Shown here in pieces: positions 1-7,410 of a stretch of DNA of 64,000 nucleotides. The position numbers were made by a program, and so were the translations under genes. Source of the stretch: DATHZQ01 sp035458525 (GTDB taxonomy: Bacteria > Actinomycetota > Acidimicrobiia > Spongiisociales > UBA5794). The notes under the pieces were generated by a model. The model saw only the letters and a list, made by a program, of their open reading frames with translations, searched no databases and was not told where the DNA came from. The stretch lies in the NCBI GenBank assembly GCA_035458525.1, contig DATHZQ010000040.1:12732-76731 (forward strand), written 5' to 3'. The first letter of the stretch is position 1. The number at the start of each line of letters is the position of its first letter.

Positions 1-2
1 GT

Positions 3-215
3 TCGGTGATCGCCGATGTCGAGATCACCGACACGATCATGCCCGGCGTCGTGAGCCTGCCGCACGGCTGGGGCCACGACATGGACGGCGCCCAACTGTC
101 GGTGGCGTCGACCCGCCCGGGCGTGAACTCCAACAAGCTCACCCCGGGTGCGATTGATCCGTTGAGCGGCAACGCCATCCTCAACGGCATCCCGGTAGAG
201 GTGACCCCGGCCTGA
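3..215 (+). CDS. Molybdopterin oxidoreductase, C-terminal fragment
   Basis: Only the last 70 codons lie in the window; the gene runs in from upstream. The tail matches the C-terminal molybdopterin-dinucleotide-binding domain of the formate dehydrogenase/DMSO reductase family: a hydrophobic strand, then MPGVVSLPHGWGH, then a N-x-N-x-L segment and a final DPLSGNAxLNGIPVEV block. The His and Gly residues in PHGWGH line the pterin cofactor pocket in this family. The catalytic N-terminal part is outside the window, so the substrate cannot be assigned. The stop at 213-215 is followed at once by an inverted copy of a hairpin repeat that could terminate transcription. Confidence 0.85.
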   Translation, partial: SVIADVEITDTIMPGVVSLPHGWGHDMDGAQLSVASTRPGVNSNKLTPGAIDPLSGNAILNGIPVEVTPA

Positions 216-271
216 ACCCCCTACCCCCGCCTTCGGCGGCGGTACCTTCCCCCAGCCTTTGGCTGGGGGAC
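216..271 (-). repeat. Two-hairpin palindromic repeat, copy 1
   Basis: Read on the minus strand this is GTCCCCC, a short palindromic loop, GGGGGAAGGTACCGC, a second GC hairpin, then TAGGGGGT. The same architecture recurs at 299-359 (plus strand, facing this copy) and at 39125-39176. Both hairpins are GC-only stems. Placed directly behind a stop codon it may work as a terminator, but the repeated, orientation-variable design looks like a REP-type element. Confidence 0.75.
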
Positions 272-298
272 TATTCGGGGTTTCGGTTGGAGGACATG

Positions 299-359
299 GT
301 CCCCCGATTGCGGGGGAAGGTGCCGCAGATGGAGCGGAGCGGAGTCTGGGGTAGGGGGT
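299..359 (+). repeat. Two-hairpin palindromic repeat, copy 2
   Basis: It begins GTCCCCC, closes the first stem with GGGGGAAGGTGCCGC, and ends TAGGGGGT, like copies 1 and 3. The second stem is diverged and longer. It is inverted relative to copy 1, with 27 bases between them, so together they make a head-to-head pair between two genes. Confidence 0.7.
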
Positions 360-398
360 CGTGGGACCCCGGCCGGGCGAAGCTTGTTCCGGCCGCAA

Positions 399-920
399 TC
401 AGTCGAGGAGCTTGCTGTAGCGCACCACGGGGCGGGTTTCGTTGGAACCGGCGGGGTGGTCGCGCCTCTCGCCGTCTGCGACCCAGCCCTCCCGTTCGTA
501 GAAGGCTCGCGTGGCGGAATTGGTCTCGAGGACCCACAGAATCGCCATGTCGTAGCCTGCAGTGCGCCAGTGCTCCTCCGCCGCACCGATGAGTTGGCGG
601 CCGATGCCGCGACCGAGGTAGTCCTCGAGCAGGTAGATCATCAGCAGTTCTGCGCATCGCTCCGAAACATCGTCGTCGCGCGCCCGACTCGAGGCCGCAA
701 AGCCGACGATCTCGCCGTCTTCTTCTGCGACCCAGGCTACGAAATCGTTGCTCGACTCCTCGGTGAGCCAGGCGCGCCATGCCTTACCCCGGGACGTGGG
801 CCGCAAACTGTCGAGCAGGTCGTCCGGCATGTGTCCTCGATAGGCCCATTGCCACGAGGAAACATGAACCTCCCCGAGGCGCGGTGCGTCGTCAGGCGTT
901 GGCCGGCGGATCACTGCCAT
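399..920 (-). CDS. GNAT family N-acetyltransferase
   Basis: A 173-residue single-domain GNAT protein that transfers an acetyl group from acetyl-CoA to an unknown amine. The start chosen is the ATG of MAVIRRPTPDD, where the family fold begins; 43 upstream in-frame codons look non-coding. The acetyl-CoA loop is YLGRGIGRQL, preceded by the beta-4 strand around AELLMIYLLEDY. The late ETNSATRAFYEREGW block is typical of the family's C-terminal strand-helix. A perfect hairpin at 930-954 lies just upstream of the start and no strong ribosome-binding site is visible. The substrate is unknown; GNATs of this type often detoxify or modify small molecules. Confidence 0.85.
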   Translation of the reverse strand: MAVIRRPTPDDAPRLGEVHVSSWQWAYRGHMPDDLLDSLRPTSRGKAWRAWLTEESSNDFVAWVAEEDGEIVGFAASSRARDDDVSERCAELLMIYLLEDYLGRGIGRQLIGAAEEHWRTAGYDMAILWVLETNSATRAFYEREGWVADGERRDHPAGSNETRPVVRYSKLLD

Positions 921-929
921 TGGCGGCGA

Positions 930-954
930 GGGTAGCGACGGCAGCTCGCTACCC
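930..954 (-). terminator. 9-bp perfect hairpin between acylase remnant and GNAT gene
   Basis: GGGTAGCGA pairs with TCGCTACCC around a 7-base loop. It lies between the stop of the penicillin-acylase remnant and the GNAT start, both on the minus strand. There is no clear T-run, so it could be an intrinsic-like terminator or a translation-modulating structure. Confidence 0.55.
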
Positions 955-967
955 GGGTTGCACCCTC

Positions 968-2260
968 CTATGGACCTGCCAGCGTCTCGACGGACTCCGT
1001 GTGGCCGCGCAGGTCGCGCTCGGTCAGCCGCATCGGCTTGTACTGCCACGTGGCGTACAGCTCGAGCTGATCGGCGAAGTGCGGGCTGGCTGGGTCGCCG
1101 CTCTGGCCGGGTGAGATGACGTTCTCGGCCGACAGGCGGCTGCCTGCCCCCAGGTACACGATCTGGTTGTAGGTTCCGCGGTTCACCCAGATCGTGTCAG
1201 GCACGGTGCCGACGCCGACCGGACTCCATGAGATCACCGAGATCGGCTGCTGCCAATCGTCCGGGTCATCGCTCCCAAAGGCGGCTTCCAACGAGTCGAT
1301 CGCCGCAATCAACGACGCAGTGGTCGCCTGCGCAACCGATTCCCCGTCCAGATAGTCGTGCACGAGAGGGAGTCCGGCGGCGGATCCTGCATACATCCGG
1401 TCGATGAGATTGCCGATGACGAAGCGGTCGATCAAGGCCGCGGTGTCGTCGGCGAACACCCGGTCGCTCAACGCCGACCACCAGGCATTGAAGATCGTTC
1501 CTCCGGGGTGGTCGTAGTAGCCGTCACCGTCACGGTCGGTCTGCAGGTGATCCCAGTTCTTCAGCAGATGGGCGATGGCATCGAGTCGTGGATCGGCGGT
1601 ACGGTCGACGCTGGCCAACATCTCGTCGAAGTAGCTGCTGACGAACACCGAGCTCGCTTGACCCGAGGGTGTGTCGGTGGTCCACCCGCCGGTGCGATTC
1701 AACAACTCGAGTGTCCGAGTCGTCGCCGTGCCGGGTGCAACGCCTTCGAGGAAGTCCATGAAGGTGTTGACGCGGTGTGCGCCGCCCCATCGCCAGAAGT
1801 CGGCTGATGAGTTCGCCCATCCGGGCGCCGGCTTGTTGTTCCAACTCGCCAACCAACCCTGGTCAGGGTTGCGGCTGTGCGGGTTCTGGTCGAACGGCAG
1901 GATGCCTTGCCACTCGTACTCCCCGGTGCCCGGCGTCGGGAACAGCGGGTTGGCTCCTGCGGCGCGGACGGGCACATGCCCGATGTGCCAGTACGCGATA
2001 TTGCCGTCGTCATCGGCGTACAGGACGTTGAAGTTGTAGGCCACGTCGTCGAGCCCGGCTGCGAACTCGTCGATGTTGGAGGCGGTGCCGAGCCTGGTCC
2101 ATGCGTTCAGCGACTCCAGCTCGTGTCCGAACGTGACGTTCTGGAGCGCATAGGCGGCGCCGGCGTCGGCGAAGATCACGTGACCGTGGACGGTTGTACA
2201 CATCGTTTGCGGTACGGCCGCAGCACCGGCGACCGGGATCGTCTCGACTCTGCAATCCAT
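968..2260 (-). pseudogene. Penicillin acylase family protein, 5'-truncated remnant
   Basis: About 430 residues match the C-terminal two-thirds of the penicillin amidase beta chain: the VxxTVHGHVI strand, YNFNVLYADDDGNIAYWHIG, the PxxGTGEYEWQG block and SWNNKPAPGW. Full family members are about 700-850 residues, with a signal peptide, an alpha chain and a beta chain that begins with a catalytic Ser. All of that is missing. Recognisable homology stops near 2260, about 30 bp from the start of the divergent site-2 protease gene, so the 5' half was probably deleted. The open frame continues upstream to 2458 but is antisense to the protease gene and does not resemble acylase. Without the nucleophile the product cannot be active by the family's mechanism. 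Confidence 0.75.
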
Positions 2261-2290
2261 GTCGACCGCTGTGCCATTAGCCTCCGGGCC

Positions 2291-3010
2291 GTGCTCAAGT
2301 TCTCTCTCGGCGACGTGCCGGTTCGTGTCCACTTCTCGTTCTTGCTGATCGCGTTCATCTTCCCCGCCGACCGTCTCGTCGATCGGGGGGCCTGGGTGCT
2401 CGTCGCGTTCCTGGCGATCCTGTTGCACGAGGCCGGGCATGCGTTCTCGGCACGCCACTATGGCGCCGAACCGGTGACCATCACCCTCTTTGCGCTGGGT
2501 GGGGTCACGGTGTACCCAGCCACGAAGGATCTGACGGCACCGCGCCGACTCGTCATCTCGGCAATGGGATCGATCGTTGGCATCGTTACCGGCGGCATCG
2601 TGCTGCTCATGGCCCGTGCCGGTGTGTTCGACAATGCCAGCGCAGTGGTCGAAGTCGCAGTTACAGGATTCGTGTGGGCGTCGCTCGGATGGGGACTGCT
2701 CAACTGGATTCCGATTCGTCCGCTCGACGGCGGAGCGATGCTCACGAGCTTCCTCGAGATCGTCTGGCCGAGCCGGGCCCTCATTGCCGCCAAGGTCGTT
2801 TCGGTCATCTTCGGTGTCGGGGCCGCATATCTCCTATGGCAATTCGACTCTCCGTTCGGCGCCGTGTTCGTCCTCTTCATCATGATGATGGGCCTGGGGG
2901 GTCGTGACGGGGCACCGGACGACGAGGACGAGGCCGCGATCTCCCCCGAGGTCGTCGATCCCGAGCCACGTCGGGTGAGCGACGACCCGCCCCCCGAGTT
3001 CCCGATCTGA
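2291..3010 (+). CDS. Site-2 protease family membrane metalloprotease (M50)
   Basis: A 239-residue integral membrane protein with the S2P/SpoIVFB-like core. HEAGH (residues 46-50) supplies two zinc ligands and the catalytic Glu, and RPLDGG (D146) supplies the third ligand. Five or so hydrophobic segments surround these motifs. It is small, with no PDZ or CBS domain, and ends in an acidic, Pro-rich cytoplasmic-looking tail. The GTG at 2291 is chosen because VLKFSLGDVPVRVHFSF matches the usual N-terminus of these minimal family members; the upstream in-frame codons are antisense to the acylase remnant. The substrate is unknown. Family members release membrane-tethered regulators by intramembrane cleavage. 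Confidence 0.88.
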   Translation: MLKFSLGDVPVRVHFSFLLIAFIFPADRLVDRGAWVLVAFLAILLHEAGHAFSARHYGAEPVTITLFALGGVTVYPATKDLTAPRRLVISAMGSIVGIVTGGIVLLMARAGVFDNASAVVEVAVTGFVWASLGWGLLNWIPIRPLDGGAMLTSFLEIVWPSRALIAAKVVSVIFGVGAAYLLWQFDSPFGAVFVLFIMMMGLGGRDGAPDDEDEAAISPEVVDPEPRRVSDDPPPEFPI

Positions 3011-3054
3011 CACGGTGCTTTGCGGCCGCCCGACGTGCCGCCGCGGGGCGCATC

Positions 3055-3074
3055 TACTAAGTTGTCTATACAGG
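3055..3074 (+). promoter_or_regulatory. Probable -10 box and DasR/NagR-like operator
   Basis: A TACTAA sequence at 3055-3060 could be a -10 box. It is followed immediately by GTTGTCTATACAGGT, an imperfect palindrome close to the TTGTCTATACAA operator at 20690-20701. It lies about 50 bp upstream of the oxidoreductase start. An operator overlapping the start point would let the HutC-type repressor encoded at 20759 block this operon. Confidence 0.55.
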
Positions 3075-3125
3075 TTGCCACGGTGTCGATGACACTCCGG
3101 CTGGTCGGTGCGAAGGAAGGATCCG

Positions 3126-4325
3126 ATGATGGAAGGACGCAAGATCTCGATGCTGGGCACCGGCTTGATCGGCGATTTCTACACGATGACCCTGCACGGT
3201 CAGCGGAGCCGCGATCGGGTCGACCTCGTCTACTCCCGGACGGCCGAGCGCGGTGAGGCGTTTGCGTCGCGGTGGGACATCCCGCGCAGCACGACGAGCT
3301 TGGAAGAAGCCGTCACCGACCCGGCGACGGACACCGTGGTCGTCGGGCTCCCGAACTTCCTCCACGAGGAAGCCATCGCCATGGCGGCCGACGCCGGCAA
3401 GGCGATCCTCTGCACCAAGCCGCTGGCGACCTCGGGCCAGGAGGCCAAACGCATCCTCGACAAGGTCGAGTCGGCAGGCGTGTTCGCGGGTTACCTGGAA
3501 GATCTCTGCTACACGCCCAAGACCCTCAAGGCGATCGCCGCCGTGCAAGGCGGGTCGATCGGCGACGTGACGTGGGTGCGGTCCCGCGAGACCCATCCAG
3601 GACCCCACAGTGCATGGTTCTGGGACAAGGACAAGGCGGGTGGCGGCGCCATCGTCGATCTCGGCTGTCATTGCATCGAGATCATCCGCAGCTTCGTCGG
3701 CAAGGGCAACCGACCCGTCGAGGTGATGGCGTGGACAGACACGCTCGTCCATCCAATCAAGGCCGAGGACAACGCCGTCGTCTTGATCAAGTTCGAGTCG
3801 GGGGCGCTCGGCCAGTTCGAGGTGAGCTGGACGTTCCGCGGTGGGATGGATCTGCGCGACGAGGTTGCCGGTACCGAAGGGACGATCTGGCTGAACCATT
3901 TCCTCCGCACGGGGTATGAGATGTACACCACAGGCGGCGGCGGCGGCTACGTCGCGGAGAAGCTCGAATCGTCGGAGGGATGGCTGTTCCCGGTGGGGGA
4001 CGAGGTGGCCGAGCTCGGCTACGTGGACATGTTCACCGACATGTTCGAGTCGATGGAGAGCGGCACCGAACCGCGCGAGACGTTCTACGACGGCTATGTC
4101 GTGAACACCATCATGGATGCCGCCTACCGCTCTGCCGAGTCCCGGCAATGGGAGCCGGTCGATGTCGAATGGCGTGGCGGCACGACACCGCGGATCGCCA
4201 AGGACGTTGCCACGCATGAAGGGCATGCGATCGTGAAAGAGGAGATCCTGCCGGACGGGCGGCGCAAGCTGATGCTCAGCCACAACGAGACCGGGGCAGT
4301 CTTCGATCTGGTCACCGAGGGGTAG
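3126..4325 (+). CDS. Gfo/Idh/MocA family oxidoreductase
   Basis: A 399-residue NAD(P)-dependent sugar or sugar-derivative dehydrogenase. The Rossmann fingerprint GTGLIG lies at residues 11-16. The position of the usual catalytic EKP motif reads TKP (residues 97-99). The D-x-x-x-H pair (D178, H182) that normally completes the active site is intact. The tandem ATG at 3126/3129 follows a good GAAGGAAGG ribosome-binding site; 3126 gives the best spacing. The gene leads a two-gene rightward unit with a NagB-like deaminase 14 bp downstream, and an operator-like palindrome lies about 50 bp upstream. The pairing suggests oxidation and deamination of an amino sugar, but the substrate is inferred only from context. 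Confidence 0.88.
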   Translation: MMEGRKISMLGTGLIGDFYTMTLHGQRSRDRVDLVYSRTAERGEAFASRWDIPRSTTSLEEAVTDPATDTVVVGLPNFLHEEAIAMAADAGKAILCTKPLATSGQEAKRILDKVESAGVFAGYLEDLCYTPKTLKAIAAVQGGSIGDVTWVRSRETHPGPHSAWFWDKDKAGGGAIVDLGCHCIEIIRSFVGKGNRPVEVMAWTDTLVHPIKAEDNAVVLIKFESGALGQFEVSWTFRGGMDLRDEVAGTEGTIWLNHFLRTGYEMYTTGGGGGYVAEKLESSEGWLFPVGDEVAELGYVDMFTDMFESMESGTEPRETFYDGYVVNTIMDAAYRSAESRQWEPVDVEWRGGTTPRIAKDVATHEGHAIVKEEILPDGRRKLMLSHNETGAVFDLVTEG

Positions 4326-4339
4326 CTATCGACGTCCAG

Positions 4340-5029
4340 GTGCTCCCGATCGCCGATTGGGGCGATGGGATTGGCCGCAGGCTCTTCGAGGCGATCGCGG
4401 CCCGGCCCGCTCTCAGGCTGTGCCTGCCCACGGGCAGTACGCCCATGCCGGCGTATCGCTCATTCGCCCACCGGGGAGGGAGCTTGCGTGACGCGACCGT
4501 CTTCCTGCTCGACGAGTTCGGTTTGCCTCCCGGCCACCCGGCGCGCGGTGACTCGATGATTCGGCGCACCTTGCTGGATCATCTCGAGGGACCGCCGCAG
4601 CACATGCATGCCCTGGATCCGGCGGCATCAGATCTTGTCGCCGAATGTCACCGCTACGAGGCCGCCGTCTTGGACGGTGGGCTCGACCTGACGCTGCTGG
4701 GGCTCGGCGGCAACGGGCATCTCGGGCTCAACGAGCCGGGGTCGGAGCGTGCGACGCGGACTCGGCGGGTCGCGTTGGCGGCGGAGACGATCGAGCATGC
4801 CGAGGAGTACGGGTCGGGTGAGCGTCCGGCGTGGGGCCTCACGATGGGGATCGGGACGATCCTCGAGAGCCGGGAGGTCTGGCTACTGGTCACCGGCGCC
4901 CACAAAGCAGCAATCTTGCGCCGGGCCCTGTCGGGGCCGATCGGCGCCGAGGTGCCCGCGTCGTACCTGCGCACGCATCGGAATGCACTGGTCCTCGCCG
5001 ACGAGGCGGCAGCCGTACAACTCGGCTGA
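4340..5029 (+). CDS. Glucosamine-6-phosphate deaminase-like protein (NagB family)
   Basis: This 229-residue protein has the NagB/6-phosphogluconolactonase fold: the phosphate loop LPTGSTP near residue 30, the DEFG segment, and GLGGNGHLGLNEPGS with the active-site His and Glu of NagB. The NGH form replaces the DGH of E. coli NagB, a variant seen in other bacterial deaminases. NagB converts glucosamine-6-phosphate to fructose-6-phosphate and ammonia in the cytoplasm. The protein is 10-30 residues shorter than typical NagB at the N-terminus, and the GTG at 4340 is the first usable start after the upstream stop. No nagA (deacetylase) is nearby, and coupling to a Gfo/Idh dehydrogenase is unusual. 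The true substrate may therefore be a modified amino sugar. Confidence 0.8.
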   Translation: MLPIADWGDGIGRRLFEAIAARPALRLCLPTGSTPMPAYRSFAHRGGSLRDATVFLLDEFGLPPGHPARGDSMIRRTLLDHLEGPPQHMHALDPAASDLVAECHRYEAAVLDGGLDLTLLGLGGNGHLGLNEPGSERATRTRRVALAAETIEHAEEYGSGERPAWGLTMGIGTILESREVWLLVTGAHKAAILRRALSGPIGAEVPASYLRTHRNALVLADEAAAVQLG

Positions 5030-5032
5030 GCT

Positions 5033-6061
5033 TCACGAGGATTGGCGGGCCCGGCGGGCGCCTTCGACCATGTTGGCCAGCTTGTTCCGGCTGGCCCACC
5101 GCGCGGTCTGGGAAAGGCCACAATCCGGGGCCACGGCGAGCCGGTCCGCCGGGACGTAGCGCAAGCACTGGGCGATGCGGGCGGCGACGTCATCTGCGGT
5201 CTCGATGTAGTAGCTCTTGACGTCGATGACGCCGACATTGACGTCCTTGGTCTCGGCGATCTCGCCGATCCGCTCCAACTCGGCGAACTCGCGACTGGCC
5301 ATCTCGAGGTGGATCTCGTCGGCGGCCAGACCGAGGAAGGCCGGAAACATCGGTGCGTAGCGGCGCGGCGCCACCGCTCTCGCCTTGAAGTTTCCGAAGC
5401 AGAGGTGGGCGCCGAGGTAGCACCGGCCAACGACAGGTTCGACGGTCCGGTTGTAGATATCGACGAGGCGATCCGGGTCCTCGCGATACGCGTAGCAACT
5501 CATCGAGGGCTCGTCGACGGTCACGACCTCGCAGCCCGCATCGACCAGGCGCACGAGTTCGTCCCGCACCAGAGGAACAAGTGCTTCGGTCACTGCGTAG
5601 CGATCGGGGTAGTCGGCATTGGGGAGCAGCCTCCCCGAAAGGGTGTAGGGACCCGGGATGGATGCCTTGAGGCGCGGTCCCTCGGGGGCGAGCGCAACCA
5701 GGCGGGCATACTCCTCGACCACGCCGAGCCCGCGTGGCGCACGCAGCTCGCCAACGATCTCGTGCTTGCCACGCTGGTCGTGGGCCGGAGGACCCCAGCG
5801 ACGCACGGTGGACAGATCTGGTTCGATGCCGTCGAGAAACCCGTAGAAGGAGAGATTGAAGTCGAAGCGTGTCTGCTCGCCGTCGCTGATGACGTCGAGG
5901 CCGGCCCGAACCTGGTCCATGACGGCCGCGATGGTTGCGTCGTCCTGCATCTCGGCGATGTCGGCCGGTCCGAATGCATCGAGGTCGGCGGAGGCGTGCT
6001 CGAGCCAGCCCGGAAACGGGTAGCTCCCGATGACGGTGGTGACGATGGGGTCGTGCGGCAT
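5033..6061 (-). CDS. MetE catalytic-domain (core-MetE) methyltransferase-like protein
   Basis: A 342-residue protein equivalent to the C-terminal catalytic barrel of cobalamin-independent methionine synthase, without the N-terminal half. The zinc ligands are all present: H219 and C221 (HLCFGN), E253 and C314 (PDCGLSQT). The VDEPS segment near residue 182 matches the homocysteine-binding region. Stand-alone core-MetE proteins accept methyl groups from donors other than methyl-folate. It is the last gene of the leftward sugar operon, 25 bp after the DUF4432 gene, and converges with the NagB-like gene with only 3 bp between stops. A methyltransferase here hints at a methylated substrate or intermediate, which is inference. 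Confidence 0.82.
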   Translation of the reverse strand: MPHDPIVTTVIGSYPFPGWLEHASADLDAFGPADIAEMQDDATIAAVMDQVRAGLDVISDGEQTRFDFNLSFYGFLDGIEPDLSTVRRWGPPAHDQRGKHEIVGELRAPRGLGVVEEYARLVALAPEGPRLKASIPGPYTLSGRLLPNADYPDRYAVTEALVPLVRDELVRLVDAGCEVVTVDEPSMSCYAYREDPDRLVDIYNRTVEPVVGRCYLGAHLCFGNFKARAVAPRRYAPMFPAFLGLAADEIHLEMASREFAELERIGEIAETKDVNVGVIDVKSYYIETADDVAARIAQCLRYVPADRLAVAPDCGLSQTARWASRNKLANMVEGARRARQSS

Positions 6062-6086
6062 GCGTTGCTCCTCTGTCAGTGCGGCC

Positions 6087-7091
6087 CTATTCGGACGAGG
6101 CTCGACCGCTCACCGATTCCACGTCAACCGTGAGGCGAGTTCTTCTCGTCTCGCCTGGCGGCAGGGTTGGCAGGGTGAGGGCGTTGCGTTCGAAGGCTCG
6201 GCCCCGTGTCCCGCAGTTCGCCGGTTCTATCCCGAGAACCGACATGCCGGGGTTGGGGTCGATCCACTGGTTGAGCCGGGGGAGCGCGGTGCGATCCCAC
6301 GAGATCGTGAGGCGCAGGCCGACTTGCGTGTTCTCCAGGACGGCGCGGCCCACCGGTGCCTCTCCGAGGTCGTGCTCGAGTACGCGCTCCGAGCTTTCGG
6401 TGACGGGCGGAGGTTGTCGCCAGGTGTCGATCGCAGCTTCCGATGCAGGGTCGCGGGCTCGGGTTGCGTGGACGGGCATGTCGAGCGTGGCCGGTGGAGC
6501 CCACAGGGGAGCGCCGAAGTTGAAGTGGTAGAGCAGCGGCACGGCCGCTGCTTCGTCGCCGAGATTCTCGGTCGCGTCGGCGAGCTCGATCCGCCCGGAT
6601 CCTGCGTGGACCACGATCGAGCGGCGATGGCGCAGCGGCCCCGGCTGTGCGGGGTCGGTCACGACGCCGGTCACCTCGACCTTCGCACCTTCTGGCGTCA
6701 CCGTGCGCCTGGCGTCGACGTCCTGCGCCGCCAGGTGTGAGTAGGTGCCGTGAAGCCCGTGTCCCTCTGAAGGCATGCCGACATTGCGGAGCCCGGACGT
6801 GGTCATCAATCCGCCGATGAATGCCGAGCTCCATCGCATCCCCTCGAGGTACTTCAGCGGCTTGGTTTCTCCGGTCGTCGATATCCAGGCCAAGGGGATG
6901 CCTTGGAACCATGCCTGACCCAGGTCGAGGCCGCGATCTGGATAGATGCGCACCGAAATGCCGTTACAGACGGCCACGTCGATCACCCGCATGCCGGCGC
7001 CGTTCCCGCGCGTGAGCTCGGCTTCGGAGATGGCGGCGACGGCGTCGAGATTGGCGAGCCGGCCCGACTGCAGCGCGTCGTGGATGTTCAT
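6087..7091 (-). CDS. DUF4432 family protein (aldose-1-epimerase-like fold)
   Basis: A 334-residue cytoplasmic protein of the DUF4432 family, which is related to aldose 1-epimerases/galactose mutarotases. Recognisable stretches are the early RIYPDRGLDLGQAWFQGIPLAW-type block, LRNVGMPSEGHGLHG, PLLYHFNFGAPLW and the late GIEPANCGTRGR. His and Glu residues in these blocks line the sugar pocket in the superfamily. The start chosen is MNIHDAL at 7091; the longer frame overlaps the remnant upstream. Only 1 bp separates it from that remnant. Family members are often found in sugar operons and may catalyse anomer or ring interconversion, but the reaction has not been established to my knowledge. Confidence 0.82.
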   Translation of the reverse strand: MNIHDALQSGRLANLDAVAAISEAELTRGNGAGMRVIDVAVCNGISVRIYPDRGLDLGQAWFQGIPLAWISTTGETKPLKYLEGMRWSSAFIGGLMTTSGLRNVGMPSEGHGLHGTYSHLAAQDVDARRTVTPEGAKVEVTGVVTDPAQPGPLRHRRSIVVHAGSGRIELADATENLGDEAAAVPLLYHFNFGAPLWAPPATLDMPVHATRARDPASEAAIDTWRQPPPVTESSERVLEHDLGEAPVGRAVLENTQVGLRLTISWDRTALPRLNQWIDPNPGMSVLGIEPANCGTRGRAFERNALTLPTLPPGETRRTRLTVDVESVSGRASSE

Positions 7092-7092
7092 G

Positions 7093-7410
7093 TCACACCG
7101 GCCGCCCATGCGGTGGGAAGGTGCGGGACGACCCGGCGATCTCGGTTTCCAGCAGCGTGAGGTGCCACCGTCCAGAATCGGCCGGAACGAGGCGCCGCCG
7201 GTTGTCACCGATGAAGGAGACGTTGATCGGTGCCGCCAAGCCGCGCGCGATGCCCACGGCGTAGGCCTGGCCTAAGCCGCGCGCGATGCCCACGGCGTAG
7301 GCCCGGCCGTCCTCGCCACCGACAGAGAGGACGTTGCTGCCGTGGTCGTGCGAAACACCCTCCGGGTGGTTGAGCCCATCGACGAGCGCCTCGACGCCTG
7401 TGACCTGCAT
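7093..7410 (-). pseudogene. SMP-30/gluconolactonase-like remnant with internal deletion
   Basis: A 105-codon frame starts like an SMP-30/gluconolactonase propeller (a DGLNHPEGV block) and ends like its C-terminus (NVSFIGDNRRRL, then a DSG motif). The roughly 180 residues of propeller blades that should lie between are absent. A 36-bp tandem duplication (7238-7309) sits exactly at the junction. Full-length family members are about 280-310 residues and bind a divalent metal with residues from several blades, so this product is unlikely to be active. It starts with an ATGA overlap on the SDR gene stop, which shows it was once a regular operon member. Confidence 0.7.
7238..7309 (-). repeat. 36-bp perfect-to-near-perfect tandem duplication
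   Basis: Two adjacent 36-base copies (7238-7273 and 7274-7309) differ at only two positions, both near the end. They encode the repeated peptide AYAVGIARGL inside the SMP-30 remnant. The near identity points to a recent duplication. It marks the internal deletion junction of the remnant. Confidence 0.9.

Noticed and set aside
1877..2290. N-terminal extension of the site-2 protease frame
   Set aside because: It overlaps the penicillin-acylase remnant antisense and lacks homology; the protease family begins at 2291.
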